Shown: positions 26,845 to 36,185 of the stretch, in pieces
Layout of the letters: each line of letters opens with the position of its first letter
Position numbering within the stretch: the first letter of the stretch is position 1
DNA from: Lachnospiraceae bacterium YSD2013
GTDB taxonomy: Bacteria; Bacillota; Clostridia; Lachnospirales; Lachnospiraceae
Reading direction: 5' to 3'
Assembly (NCBI GenBank): GCA_900100895.1
Contig: FMTX01000006.1
Span: forward strand, 1 to 64,000
Length of the DNA stretch: 64,000 nt
Position numbers and translations under genes: made by a program
Notes under the pieces: generated by a model
Databases searched by the model: none
Seen by the model: the letters and a program-made list of their open reading frames with translations, nothing else
Told to the model about the DNA's origin: nothing

Positions 26845-27745
26845 ATTCAAAGCAGGCTTTGCGGCAATAGTGGGACGCCCCAATGTGGGCAAGTCGACCC
26901 TTATGAACAAGATAATCGGTCAGAAGATTGCCATCACATCCAATAAGCCTCAGACCACCAGAAACCGCATAATGACGGTATATACTTCGGATGAAGGGCA
27001 GATTGTGTTCCTTGATACTCCGGGACTTCACAAGGCCAAGAACAAGCTCGGCAACTATATGATGTCAGCGGCTAAGTCCACATACAAGGATGCAGATGTG
27101 CTGCTTATCATGCTTGAGGCAGGTAAGCCTGCGGGCAATGCGGAGAAGGATATTCTCGAAGAGTTAAAGGCAGTCAAGCTTCCGAAGATTCTTGTTATCA
27201 ATAAGATCGACTCGGTTAAGAGAGAGGAGATTCCCGCAATTATTGCGGAATTCTCGAGGCTTTCGGAGTTTGACGAGGTTGTACCGGTAAGCGCTACGGC
27301 AGGTACCAACTGTGATGAGCTCGTGAAGGTTATTATGAAGTATCTTCCTTACGGCGAGCCTTTCTATGATGAGGATACCGTTACGGACCAGCCCGTACGC
27401 CAGATTGCGGCAGAGATGATTCGCGAGAAAGCGCTTCACGCTCTCGGCGACGAGATTCCTCACGGAATAGCGGTCATGATTGAGAAGATGGATTTCTCGG
27501 GAAGAGTTGTACAGATTGAAGCGACAATTGTCTGCGAGAGAGATTCTCATAAGGGCATCATTATCGGTAAGGGCGGCGAGATGCTTAAGAAAATCGGCAC
27601 CAACGCTCGTTTTGAAATCGAGAAGATGCTTGAACAGCAGGTTAATCTTAAATTATTTGTTAAGGTTAAAAAGGATTGGAGAGACTCGGAGTTCTTGCTT
27701 AAGAACTTTGGCTATAATGCGGGAGACTTTAAAATTCAGAAGTAG
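26825..27745 (+). CDS. era: GTPase Era
   Basis: 306 aa, full length. It binds 16S rRNA and is required for 30S subunit maturation. G1 GRPNVGKSTL, G2 region with TTRNRI, G3 DTPGLH, G4 NKID and G5 VSATAG are present. The C-terminal KH domain carries GIIIGKGGEMLKKIG. It overlaps the preceding lipoprotein gene by 20 bases and is followed 16 bases later by recO, a common order in Firmicutes. Confidence 0.97.
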   Translation: MQKTDSKFKAGFAAIVGRPNVGKSTLMNKIIGQKIAITSNKPQTTRNRIMTVYTSDEGQIVFLDTPGLHKAKNKLGNYMMSAAKSTYKDADVLLIMLEAGKPAGNAEKDILEELKAVKLPKILVINKIDSVKREEIPAIIAEFSRLSEFDEVVPVSATAGTNCDELVKVIMKYLPYGEPFYDEDTVTDQPVRQIAAEMIREKALHALGDEIPHGIAVMIEKMDFSGRVVQIEATIVCERDSHKGIIIGKGGEMLKKIGTNARFEIEKMLEQQVNLKLFVKVKKDWRDSEFLLKNFGYNAGDFKIQK

Positions 27746-27761
27746 GGGTATCGGTTAAGGT

Positions 27762-28415
27762 ATGCAGGAGTTTTTGAAGGTTACCGGAATGGTAATCGGT
27801 GTATTCCCACAAGGTGAATATGACAGGCGCATTACGCTTCTTACAAGGGAACGCGGCAAGATTACCGCTTTCGTAAAGAGCGCGCGCAGGCAGGGTAGCA
27901 GATTCCTCGGTACCACCGATATGTTTGCTTTCGGCAACTTTGATCTGTACGTGGGACGGACTTCCTACAACGTTCAGAACGCCGAGATAAGTAACTACTT
28001 TGATAATTTCCGCATGGATATGGTGGGTGCGTATTACGGTATGTACTTCGCGGAACTGGCAGAGTTTTATGCGCTTGAGAATAATGATGAGTCGGAACTT
28101 CTTTTGCTGCTTTATAGGGCGCTTCAGGGGCTTAAGTCGGAGAAGCTTACTAACGATTTCGTAAGAAGGGTCTTTGAAATTAAGCTTTTTATGATTGAAG
28201 GTGAGTTCATTCCCGTGGAAAAGGCCGGCGAGTTTTCCGAGGCATTAAATAAGACGCTTGAATATATTCACGCAAGTTCCATTGAGAAACTGTTTAATTT
28301 CGGACTGTCGGAGAGTCTGTTTAAGGAACTTTCCGAGGTGGCCGATTATGAGCGCAGACACCTGGTGGACAAGAAGCTTTCAAGCTTGGAAATTCTTGAA
28401 ACAATGACAAGTTAA
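27762..28415 (+). CDS. recO: DNA repair protein RecO, short form without zinc finger
   Basis: 217 aa, shorter than the usual 240-260. The N-terminal OB fold is clear (VTGMVIGVFPQGEYDRRITLLT and GKITAFVKSARRQGSRFLG). The helical C-terminal part lacks the four-cysteine zinc finger of most RecO proteins; the whole protein contains no cysteine. RecO with RecR loads RecA at gaps. Neighbouring era supports the assignment. A terminator follows. Confidence 0.9.
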   Translation: MQEFLKVTGMVIGVFPQGEYDRRITLLTRERGKITAFVKSARRQGSRFLGTTDMFAFGNFDLYVGRTSYNVQNAEISNYFDNFRMDMVGAYYGMYFAELAEFYALENNDESELLLLLYRALQGLKSEKLTNDFVRRVFEIKLFMIEGEFIPVEKAGEFSEALNKTLEYIHASSIEKLFNFGLSESLFKELSEVADYERRHLVDKKLSSLEILETMTS

Positions 28416-28424
28416 TAAGCGAAG

Positions 28425-28459
28425 GAGAGGGTTCTTTACGAAAAGAGCTCTCTTTTTTT
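28425..28459 (+). terminator. Rho-independent terminator after recO
   Basis: GAGAG (28425-28429) and CTCTC (28448-28452) enclose an inner TCTTT/AAAGA stem; seven T follow. Confidence 0.8.
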
Positions 28460-28468
28460 GTTTTATGG

Positions 28469-28497
28469 TTGAAAAAGAAAGGATTTCTGTCTATAAT
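28469..28497 (+). promoter_or_regulatory. Promoter of glyS-alaS
   Basis: TTGAAA (28469-28474), 17-base spacer, TATAAT (28492-28497). The leader to glyS is only about 30 bases, too short for a T-box. Confidence 0.7.
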
Positions 28498-28533
28498 AAA
28501 TCGGATAATATTCTAAGTTAAGGAGACAAACTT

Positions 28534-29931
28534 ATGGAAAAGACTATGGACAAGATTGTTGCCCTTGCCAAGGCAAGAGGCTTTGTATATCCGGGCTCCG
28601 AAATTTACGGCGGCCTTGCGAACACCTGGGATTACGGTAATCTCGGTGTTGAACTTAAGAACAACGTTAAGCGTGCATGGTGGCAGAAATTCGTGCAGGA
28701 GAATCCCTACAACGTGGGTGTTGACTGCGCCATCTTAATGAACCCTCAGACATGGGTTGCATCAGGTCACTTAGGCGGTTTCTCCGATCCTTTGATGGAT
28801 TGTAAGGAATGTCACGAGAGATTCCGTGCCGACAAGCTTATCGAAGATTTCTGCGAAGAGAAGGGTATCACTCTTCCCAAGCCTATCGATGCTTTCTCTC
28901 AGGAAGAGATGAAGAACTTCATCGAAGACAACAACATTCCCTGTCCTACCTGCGGTAAGCACAACTTTACCGACATCAGACAGTTTAACCTTATGTTTAA
29001 GACCTTCCAGGGCGTAACCGAGGATGCCAAGAACACCGTATATCTTCGTCCCGAGACCGCTCAGGGTATTTTCGTTAACTTTAAGAACGTACAGAGAACT
29101 TCCCGTAAGAAAGTTCCTTTCGGTATCGGTCAGATCGGTAAGTCTTTCCGTAACGAGATTACTCCCGGTAACTTCACTTTCCGTACCAGAGAGTTTGAGC
29201 AGATGGAGCTTGAGTTCTTCTGCAAGCCCGGCACCGATTTAGAATGGTTCCAGTACTGGAGAGCGTTCTGCCGTGACTGGCTTCTTTCTCTCGGTATTAA
29301 GGAAGACGAGATGAGACTTCGTGACCACGCTCCCGAAGAGCTTTGCTTCTATTCAAAGGGTACTACCGATATCGAGTTTAAGTTCCCCTTCGGTTGGGGC
29401 GAGCTTTGGGGTATCGCAGACAGAACCGACTACGACCTTACCCAGCATCAGAACACTTCCGGTCAGGATATGCTTTATTTTGACGATGAGACCAATGAAA
29501 AGTATGTGCCTTACGTAGTTGAGCCTTCACTCGGTGCAGACCGCGTAGTACTTGCTTTCCTCTGTGCAGCATACGATGAAGAGAACCTCGGTACAGAAGA
29601 GGCTCCCGATATCAGAACAGTACTTAGATTCCATCCCGCACTTGCACCTGTTAAGATCGGTGTGCTTCCTCTTTCCAAGAAGCTTAACGAGGGTGCCGAG
29701 AAGGTATATGCAGAACTTTCCAAGAAATACAACTGCGAATTTGACGACAGAGGTAACATCGGTAAGAGATATCGTCGCCAGGATGAAATCGGTACTCCTT
29801 TCTGCGTAACTTACGACTTTGATTCAGAGACCGACAATTGCGTAACCGTTCGTTTCCGTGATTCCATGGAGCAGGAGCGTGTTGCCATTGCAGATCTTAA
29901 GAACTACTTTGAAGATAAATTTACTTTTTAA
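28534..29931 (+). CDS. glyS: Glycyl-tRNA synthetase (homodimeric type)
   Basis: 465 aa, single-chain alpha2 type as in Firmicutes and eukaryotes, not the alpha/beta form. Class II motifs are visible: motif 2 region [20 protein letters not shown] and motif 3 [14 protein letters not shown]. The N-terminal part holds the CPTCGKHNF zinc-like cluster paired with CKECHERF. It charges tRNA-Gly. AAGGAG is correctly spaced. alaS follows 21 bases later. Confidence 0.96.
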   Translation: MEKTMDKIVALAKARGFVYPGSEIYGGLANTWDYGNLGVELKNNVKRAWWQKFVQENPYNVGVDCAILMNPQTWVASGHLGGFSDPLMDCKECHERFRADKLIEDFCEEKGITLPKPIDAFSQEEMKNFIEDNNIPCPTCGKHNFTDIRQFNLMFKTFQGVTEDAKNTVYLRPETAQGIFVNFKNVQRTSRKKVPFGIGQIGKSFRNEITPGNFTFRTREFEQMELEFFCKPGTDLEWFQYWRAFCRDWLLSLGIKEDEMRLRDHAPEELCFYSKGTTDIEFKFPFGWGELWGIADRTDYDLTQHQNTSGQDMLYFDDETNEKYVPYVVEPSLGADRVVLAFLCAAYDEENLGTEEAPDIRTVLRFHPALAPVKIGVLPLSKKLNEGAEKVYAELSKKYNCEFDDRGNIGKRYRRQDEIGTPFCVTYDFDSETDNCVTVRFRDSMEQERVAIADLKNYFEDKFTF

Positions 29932-29952
29932 TTACTAGGAGATTTTTCAAAT

Positions 29953-32604
29953 ATGAAGGCAATGACTTCCAAAGAATTGAGAAAAGCATGGCTTGACTTC
30001 TACAAAGAAAGAGGTCATGTGGACGTAGGTGCGGTATCGCTTGTATCCGACGGTTCCACAGGCGTTCTTTTTAACGTAGCGGGCATGCAGCCTCTTATGC
30101 CTTACCTTCTTGGTAAGAAGCATCCCATGGGCACACGTCTTTGCAACGTTCAGGGCTGTGTTCGTACCAATGATATTGATTCCGTAGGTGACAAGAGCCA
30201 CTGTACTTTCTTTGAAATGATGGGTAGCTGGTCACTCGGCGATTATTTCAAAGAAGAAAGATGTAAGTGGAGCTTCGAGCTTCTTACAGGCGTATTCGGA
30301 TTTGACAGAGACCATCTTGCAGCTACCGTATTTGCAGGTGACGAGAACGCTCCCCGAGATGAGGAGGGCGCTAAGTTCAGAATCGCTTCCGGCTTTAAGC
30401 CCGAGAACATTTTCTTCCTTCCCGCTGAGGATAACTGGTGGGGACTTGAGTTCGGACCTTGCGGCCCCGACTCTGAAATGTTCTATGTAAAGGACGTTCC
30501 GGATTGCGGCCCTAACTGCGGACCCGGATGTCACTGCGGTAAGTACACCGAGCTTGGTAACGACGTATTTATGCAGTACGAGAAGCACCAGGACGGACAT
30601 TTGACTCCTCTTGCCAAGAAAAACGTAGATACCGGTTGGGGACTTGAGAGAAACGTAGCTTTCCTTAACGGAACCGACGATGTATTTAAGATTGACGTAT
30701 TTGCTCCCGTTATTAAGTACGTGGAAGACAAGTCCGGCATCAAGTACGATGCTGACGAGAAGTCCACACGCTCCATGCGTATCCTTGCAGACCACTCTCG
30801 TACAGCAGTTATGCTTATCGGTGATGCTGCGAAGCTTCGTCCTTCCAATGCAGGCGCAGGTTACGTATTGAGAAGACTTATCCGTCGTGCAGTAAGACAC
30901 GGTCGTGTACTTGGTCTTAAGACAGAAGATTATTTGAATATTGCTTCAATATATATCGATGAAGTATACGGAGAGGCATATCCGTTACTTGTTAAGAACC
31001 GCGAGTTCATCTTAAGCGAGCTTAAGAAAGAAATCGAGAGATTTGAGAGCACCATCGAAAACGGTATGAAGGAATTTAAGAAGATTCTTGATACCAACAA
31101 GTCCAAGGGCTCCAAGGAAATAAACGGTTCCGAGGCATTCTACCTTTACGATACATTCGGCTTCCCGCTTGAACTTACAGTCGAGATGGCCGAGGAAGAA
31201 GGCCTTAAGGTATCCGAAGACGGATTCAAGACCGCTATGGAAGAACAGAAGCAGAAAGCAAGAGAGAACTCCAACTTTGCACAGAAAGCAGTCGATGCCG
31301 ATCTCTTTGAGAAACTCGATGCTTCCGTAGTAAGCGAATTCGTAGGTTATGACAAGACCGAACTTGATGAAAAGATTATTGCTATGGCTAACAGCGAGGA
31401 GCTTTCAGATACCCTTAACTCGGGTGAAGAAGGCACACTTGTTTTTGCCAAGACTCCTTTCTATGCTACCATGGGTGGTCAGAAGGGTGATGTAGGTACC
31501 ATTACTACCGCTACAGGCGTATTCGAGGTTGAAGAGACTATTAAGCTTCCCGGTAACCGTATCGGTCATATCGGTAAGGTTGTATCCGGTACCGTTAAGA
31601 GCGGCGATGTTGCTAAGCTTGCGGTAGATAAGGCAGTTCGTAACGCTACATGTAAGAACCATTCCGCAACTCACCTTTTACAGGCAGCTCTTCAGCAGGT
31701 TCTCGGTAATCACGTAGAACAGCAGGGTTCATACCAGGACAGCTCACGTACACGTTTTGACTTCAGCCACTCACAGGCTATGACCCGTGAAGAGATTGAA
31801 AAAGTTGAAGCAATCGTTAACGAGAAGATTGCCGAAGGTCTTGCGGTAAATACCGATGTAATGTCTATAGAAGATGCCAAGAAGAGCGGCGCAATGGCTC
31901 TCTTCGGTGAGAAGTACGGCGAGACTGTTCGCGTAGTATCCATGGGCGATTTCTCCAAGGAACTTTGCGGCGGTACTCATGTTAAGAATACAGCAGATAT
32001 TGCTAACTTTAAGATTATTTCCGAATCCGGCGTGGCTGCGGGCGTAAGACGTATCGAAGCTATTACCGGAGCCAACGTTATTGCATACTACAAGAAGCTT
32101 GAAGCCGACTTAAATGAAGCTTGCGCGGTTGTTAAGACTCAGCCTATGAATCTTATCGACAGACTTTCTTCACTTATGGCTGAAGTTAAGGCTCTTAACT
32201 CTGAGGTTGAATCCCTTAAGGCAAAGGCTGCCAAGGACGCACTCGGCGACGTTATGGACTCCGTACAGGAGATTAAGGGAGTTAAGCTCCTTGCAACTTC
32301 CGTACCCGGTGTTGATATGAACGGCTTAAGAGACTTATCCGACCAGCTTGCAGACAAGCTCGGCGAAGGCGTTGTAGTACTTGCTTCCGAAGCCGACGGC
32401 AAGGTTAACCTTGTTGCCAAGGCTACAGACGGCGCACAGGCTAAGGGTGCACACGCAGGTAACCTTATCAAGGCAATCGCTTCCCTCGTAGGCGGTGGCG
32501 GCGGCGGACGTCCCAACATGGCTCAGGCCGGCGGTAAGAATCCCGCAGGTATCCCCGAAGCTGTCAAGGAAGCTGCCAAGGCACTTGAAGGACAGATTAA
32601 ATAA
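29953..32604 (+). CDS. alaS: Alanyl-tRNA synthetase
   Basis: 883 aa, full length. The class II catalytic core comes first (MTSKELRKAWLDFYKERGH, FEMMGSWSLGDYFKEE). The editing domain carries the zinc motifs HSATHLL and CGGTHV that remove mischarged Ser or Gly. The C-terminal oligomerisation/DHHA1 domain ends with a glycine run (VGGGGGGRPNMAQAGG). An extra Cys-rich segment (GPNCGPGCHCGKYTELGN) in the catalytic part is common in Clostridia. Likely cotranscribed with glyS; no T-box was found. Confidence 0.97.
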   Translation: MKAMTSKELRKAWLDFYKERGHVDVGAVSLVSDGSTGVLFNVAGMQPLMPYLLGKKHPMGTRLCNVQGCVRTNDIDSVGDKSHCTFFEMMGSWSLGDYFKEERCKWSFELLTGVFGFDRDHLAATVFAGDENAPRDEEGAKFRIASGFKPENIFFLPAEDNWWGLEFGPCGPDSEMFYVKDVPDCGPNCGPGCHCGKYTELGNDVFMQYEKHQDGHLTPLAKKNVDTGWGLERNVAFLNGTDDVFKIDVFAPVIKYVEDKSGIKYDADEKSTRSMRILADHSRTAVMLIGDAAKLRPSNAGAGYVLRRLIRRAVRHGRVLGLKTEDYLNIASIYIDEVYGEAYPLLVKNREFILSELKKEIERFESTIENGMKEFKKILDTNKSKGSKEINGSEAFYLYDTFGFPLELTVEMAEEEGLKVSEDGFKTAMEEQKQKARENSNFAQKAVDADLFEKLDASVVSEFVGYDKTELDEKIIAMANSEELSDTLNSGEEGTLVFAKTPFYATMGGQKGDVGTITTATGVFEVEETIKLPGNRIGHIGKVVSGTVKSGDVAKLAVDKAVRNATCKNHSATHLLQAALQQVLGNHVEQQGSYQDSSRTRFDFSHSQAMTREEIEKVEAIVNEKIAEGLAVNTDVMSIEDAKKSGAMALFGEKYGETVRVVSMGDFSKELCGGTHVKNTADIANFKIISESGVAAGVRRIEAITGANVIAYYKKLEADLNEACAVVKTQPMNLIDRLSSLMAEVKALNSEVESLKAKAAKDALGDVMDSVQEIKGVKLLATSVPGVDMNGLRDLSDQLADKLGEGVVVLASEADGKVNLVAKATDGAQAKGAHAGNLIKAIASLVGGGGGGRPNMAQAGGKNPAGIPEAVKEAAKALEGQIK

Positions 32605-32614
32605 TGATTTAGAT

Positions 32615-32646
32615 AGCCCGAGGCGCTTATGTCTCGGGCTTCTTTG
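32615..32646 (+). terminator. Terminator after alaS
   Basis: AGCCCGAG (32615-32622) and CTCGGGCT (32633-32640), followed by TCTTTG. The T run is short. Confidence 0.65.
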
Positions 32647-32675
32647 TGCTATACTTGTAAGTAGGAGGAATTCCT

Positions 32676-34295
32676 ATGCAAATCTACAAAGGCAAAAGAA
32701 TGCACGGCAAAGTCGGCATGGGTCCCGTCAAGGTCTTCGACCGCGCCGTAGTATATAAAGCATATAAGACCACGATAACCGACAGAGTAGCCGAGCTTGA
32801 AAGGCTCAGAAAAGCCTACGAGCATACCGATGCGGAACTCTACGAAATTGCCAAGATGGCCAAGGGTCGTATCGGCCGCAAAGAAGCAGACATTTTCGAT
32901 GCACACAGAATGCTTCTTACCGACGATAATTTCAGGGGCGAGATTAAGGACATGATTGTGGGCGAATCCGTGTGCGCGGAGTACGCCGTAAGTGAAGTCG
33001 CCGACAAATATGTTGAGTTTTTCAAGAACTCCCCGAGCGTTGAGATGCAGGCACGAGCTGCCGATATTAAGGACGTATCGGACAGAATCATAGCCAATCT
33101 CATGGGCAAGCGAGAAAGCCTTACCCTTCGTGAACCTGCAATTGTGCTGGCCGAGGAACTTTCTCCTTCGGAAGTTATTTCCCTTGAAAAGAAGTATGCA
33201 AGAGGAATAGTCGTTACCAAAGGCTCTCTTAACTCTCATGCGGCAATCCTTGCACGTGCCGCAGACATTCCCATGGTCGTCATCGAGGACGAATCCATAT
33301 TTGAGACTAAGAACGGAGTGCGGGCTGTTGTAGACGGAGTGAAGGGTCTATTTATCGTAGATCCCGACCTTCCTTCATATGAAAGATATGTGGAGAAGCT
33401 TCGCGAACAGAGTAAGAATTCCGAAGATTTGCATCTCTACATGGACAAAGAAACCATTACATCAAGTGGCAAGAAAGTTGTTCTTTTGACCAATGCTTCA
33501 AGCATTACGGATGTGGACGAGTGTAACAGATATCATGCCGACGGAATAGGGCTTTTCAGGACAGAGTTTCTTTTTATGGGAAACGCCGACCCGTTATCTG
33601 AGCAGGAACAGTATAAGATATATGTAAGCGTGCTCAAAAAGGCGGAGGGCAAGCCGGTAACGTTTAGAACGGCGGACTTAGGAAGCGACAAGAAAGTTGA
33701 TTATATTTCGATTCCCAAAGAGGACAATCCGGCCCTCGGATTAAGAGGAATCAGACTGAGTCTCTTACACAAAGATTTCTTTAAGATTCAGATAAAAGCG
33801 CTTTTGCGTGCTGCCGCGACAGGTAATTTAAGGATTATGTATCCTATGATTACATCTGTTTCGGAAGTAAAGCAGGTGCAGGAGATTGTGGAAGAGTGCA
33901 GACAGGAGCTTGAAAAGAGACGTGTTAAATATGCAATTCCCAAGCAGGGTATTATGATAGAAACGCCGGCCGCTGTTATGATTGCGGAAGAACTGGCTGA
34001 AGTGTCCGATTTCTTTAGCATCGGTACCAATGACCTTACGCAGTATGCGCTGGCTTTGGACAGACAGAACGGAAGCCTTATGGACTTTATGGACCCTCAT
34101 CACCCGGCAATTGTAAGGATGATTGAAATGGCGGCGAAGGGAGCCAAAGCTCACGGCATCGAAGTGGGTATATGCGGCGAAATGGCTATGGATCCGTCAT
34201 TCCTTCAAAAATATGCGGAGCTGGGTCTTGCTTATATGTCAGTCAATCCATCGAACATATTACAGATACGAAAAAACATCTCAAATATGCCATAA
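32676..34295 (+). CDS. ptsI: Phosphoenolpyruvate-protein phosphotransferase (PTS enzyme I)
   Basis: 539 aa. It takes phosphate from PEP and passes it to HPr, starting sugar uptake by the phosphotransferase system. The phosphorylated His188 lies in GSLNSHAAILARAADIPMV. The PEP-binding barrel carries FRTEFLFMG, SIGTNDLTQYALALDRQNG and the active-site Cys in GICGEMAMDP. The N-terminal HPr-binding helices are present but the start is somewhat shorter than E. coli enzyme I (575 aa). ptsH is not adjacent. A strong AGGAGG precedes the ATG. Confidence 0.95.
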   Translation: MQIYKGKRMHGKVGMGPVKVFDRAVVYKAYKTTITDRVAELERLRKAYEHTDAELYEIAKMAKGRIGRKEADIFDAHRMLLTDDNFRGEIKDMIVGESVCAEYAVSEVADKYVEFFKNSPSVEMQARAADIKDVSDRIIANLMGKRESLTLREPAIVLAEELSPSEVISLEKKYARGIVVTKGSLNSHAAILARAADIPMVVIEDESIFETKNGVRAVVDGVKGLFIVDPDLPSYERYVEKLREQSKNSEDLHLYMDKETITSSGKKVVLLTNASSITDVDECNRYHADGIGLFRTEFLFMGNADPLSEQEQYKIYVSVLKKAEGKPVTFRTADLGSDKKVDYISIPKEDNPALGLRGIRLSLLHKDFFKIQIKALLRAAATGNLRIMYPMITSVSEVKQVQEIVEECRQELEKRRVKYAIPKQGIMIETPAAVMIAEELAEVSDFFSIGTNDLTQYALALDRQNGSLMDFMDPHHPAIVRMIEMAAKGAKAHGIEVGICGEMAMDPSFLQKYAELGLAYMSVNPSNILQIRKNISNMP

Positions 34296-34338
34296 ACAGC
34301 GAATTTTTAATGTGCCGTAAAATTAAAATAAAAATTTG

Positions 34339-34367
34339 TTGACGAATTGAAAGTTTTTTGGTATAAC
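34339..34367 (+). promoter_or_regulatory. Promoter of rpsU
   Basis: TTGACG (34339-34344), 17-base spacer, TATAAC (34362-34367); start of rpsU is 72 bases downstream. Confidence 0.75.
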
Positions 34368-34438
34368 TCTAAATGTGTGTATGCACGAAATAACCTGTCA
34401 GTCAAGTACATGAAGGGACTGAAGGGAGGGAAACAGAA

Positions 34439-34615
34439 ATGTCAAACGTTATCGTTAAAGAAGGCGAATCATTAGACAGCGCATTACGTCGCTTCAAGAG
34501 AAGCTGCGCAAAGGCCGGCATCCAGCAGGAAATTCGTAAGCGTGAGCATTACGAAAAGCCCAGCGTTAAGCGTAAGAAAAAGTCTGAGGCAGCCAGAAAG
34601 CGCAAATATAATTAA
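34439..34615 (+). CDS. rpsU: 30S ribosomal protein S21
   Basis: 58 aa, the usual S21 length. [20 protein letters not shown] followed by a basic C-terminus ([19 protein letters not shown]) is diagnostic. S21 helps 30S subunits initiate translation. GGGAGGG lies 8 bases upstream. It has its own promoter and terminator, so it is monocistronic. Confidence 0.96.
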   Translation: MSNVIVKEGESLDSALRRFKRSCAKAGIQQEIRKREHYEKPSVKRKKKSEAARKRKYN

Positions 34616-34627
34616 TTCACAAATTCG

Positions 34628-34663
34628 CAAGTCCTTGACATTTTGTCAGGGACTTGTTACTTT
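34628..34663 (+). terminator. Terminator after rpsU
   Basis: 13-bp stem CAAGTCCTTGACA (34628-34640) with TGTCAGGGACTTG (34644-34656), one G-U pair, loop TTT, then TTACTTTG. Confidence 0.7.
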
Positions 34664-34691
34664 GTAGGTGAAGGTTGAGGGAGTATATATC

Positions 34692-35262
34692 ATGGATTAC
34701 GGATTCTTTTGGAGCCTTCCTTTTTTAGGTAAGGACCTTTAATCATATAGGCGTTTCTTTTGTAGTGTACAGCATCCTCGGATGGTGTGCCGAGTCGATT
34801 TATATGTCTTTTTGTAACCACAAGCTTACAAACAGAGGCATAGCCAAGGGACCTTTCTGCCCGATTTACGGAGTGGGAGCTACGCTTGGATCGATTTTTC
34901 TTGAGCCTTTTTCACACAGTTTCTTTTTGGTATATGTAATCGGAGCTGTTATAGCTACGATTTTTGAGTATATGGTAGGCAAGCTCATGCTTAAGTATTT
35001 AGGTTCCATGTTCTGGACTTATGATGACAAGCCTTTTAACTTCCAGGGCATTATCTGCCTTGAGAGTACTCTTGCGTGGGGATTCTACGCGATTGGTGTC
35101 GTAATGTTCCTTAATAAGTTCATGTTTAAGACTGTTGAGAAGTTTGAACCTTCCAAGGTTATAATTGTTATGGAAGTCATTCTTGGCATAGCGCTTGTGG
35201 ACTATATATTCAGGGGTATTTCAATGGCCAAGGGTAAATACGGCGGAGAAAAGACCGCATAA
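34692..35262 (+). CDS. COG4905-type putative ABC transporter permease, interrupted by a +1 frameshift
   Basis: The ATG at 34692 has GAGGGAG 8 bases upstream and encodes MDYGFFWSLPFLGKDL, then stops at TAA 34740. Skipping the single T at 34740 (CTT-T-AAT) continues directly into NHIGVSFVVYSILGWCAESI and the rest of a membrane protein of about 190 aa. YSxLGW..E.....  and GPFCPIYGVGA are hallmarks of this family, annotated as putative ABC permease with four or five helices; function unknown. Without the shift, translation would have to begin at GTG 34765, which has no ribosome binding site and removes part of the first helix. The break may be a real mutation, a sequencing error, or programmed frameshifting; see findings. 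Confidence 0.7.
34728..34743 (+). promoter_or_regulatory. Candidate +1 ribosomal frameshift site CTT-TAA
   Basis: GGT AAG GAC CTT TAA T: the slippery CTT followed by a stop matches the CTT-TGA design of the prfB (RF2) frameshift site, with an SD-like AAGGA just upstream. A shift onto T joins the two frames exactly. Confidence 0.35.
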
Positions 35263-35279
35263 TTGTAGGGAGAGACCTT

Positions 35280-36131
35280 TTGGAGATTTTTCTTTGGATT
35301 ATTGCGATTTGTGTGATTATTGCGGTTGGAGTTGTAATCGTTGACTCCAACCGTTTTGTTGTGCGCGAATATACCGTCACGAGCGATAAGCTTGAGCGTG
35401 ACCACGACTTTATTTATATAAGCGATCTTCATTGCAAATCATACGGTAAGAACAACTGTAAGCTTCTTAAGGCAGTTGACGGAATCTCTGCCGAAGCGAT
35501 ACTTTTAGGCGGCGACATGGTTACTTCCAAAGCCGGCAAAGAAATCGATACGCCCGCGAATTTTGTGGCCGAGTTGTGCCATAGAAAGCCTGTGTATTAC
35601 AGCGAGGGCAACCATGAGCAGAAGATTAAGCTTTTTACCGAACGCTTCGGGGATATGTACGAGAGGTATATTAAGAAGCTTAACGATATTCCGATTAAGA
35701 TTCTTGACAATGAAAAGGTCGTGCTTGATGACATAGATTTATATGCTTTATCAATTCCGCGTATTTATTATGAAAGAAAGCAAAAACTCAATCTTAAGAG
35801 CGAAGATGTAAAGAGACTTCTGGGTGAACCCGACGGGGAGCGGTTCAGCCTTCTTTTGGCACACAATCCCGAGTACTTTAAGGGGTACGCGGAGTGGAAG
35901 CCTGACCTGGTGCTTTCGGGACACAATCACGGAGGTATCGCCACGCTTCCTTTTGTGGGCGGATTGATTTCTCCGCGGTTTAAACTTTTCCCGCATTATG
36001 ACGGCGGATTGTTTGAGGAATACGGCTCAAAGATGATACTGGGTCGCGGCATCGGAAGCCATACGATTCCTTTCAGATTTTTAAACCCGGGAGAATTAAT
36101 TGTTATTCATCTCAAAAAAACATTGAAATGA
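35280..36131 (+). CDS. Membrane-anchored metallophosphoesterase
   Basis: 283 aa. An N-terminal membrane helix (IFLWIIAICVIIAVGVVIV) is followed by a calcineurin-like domain with metal ligands in ISDLHCKSYG, GGDMV, GNHEQ, LLAHNPEYF and SGHNHGG. It resembles the YaeI/YkuE group, some of which act on envelope lipids such as UDP-diacylglucosamine; the substrate here is unknown. The start is TTG 35280 with AGGGAGAG upstream, 17 bases after the permease-like gene. Confidence 0.88.
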   Translation: MEIFLWIIAICVIIAVGVVIVDSNRFVVREYTVTSDKLERDHDFIYISDLHCKSYGKNNCKLLKAVDGISAEAILLGGDMVTSKAGKEIDTPANFVAELCHRKPVYYSEGNHEQKIKLFTERFGDMYERYIKKLNDIPIKILDNEKVVLDDIDLYALSIPRIYYERKQKLNLKSEDVKRLLGEPDGERFSLLLAHNPEYFKGYAEWKPDLVLSGHNHGGIATLPFVGGLISPRFKLFPHYDGGLFEEYGSKMILGRGIGSHTIPFRFLNPGELIVIHLKKTLK

Positions 36132-36185
36132 TTAAAGAATTAAGATACAATATCTAGTGACGAATTTATACGAGGGCACAAGATA

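Noticed and set aside
28460-28533. T-box leader before glyS
   Set aside because: The leader after the TATAAT box is only about 30 bases, and no T-box sequence is present.
30232-30900. 222-aa open frame on the - strand
   Set aside because: Antisense to the catalytic core of alaS and without any recognisable domain.
34765-35262. Independent gene starting at GTG 34765
   Set aside because: There is no ribosome site before this GTG, and conserved-looking residues continue upstream in frame; the shifted longer gene is a better reading.
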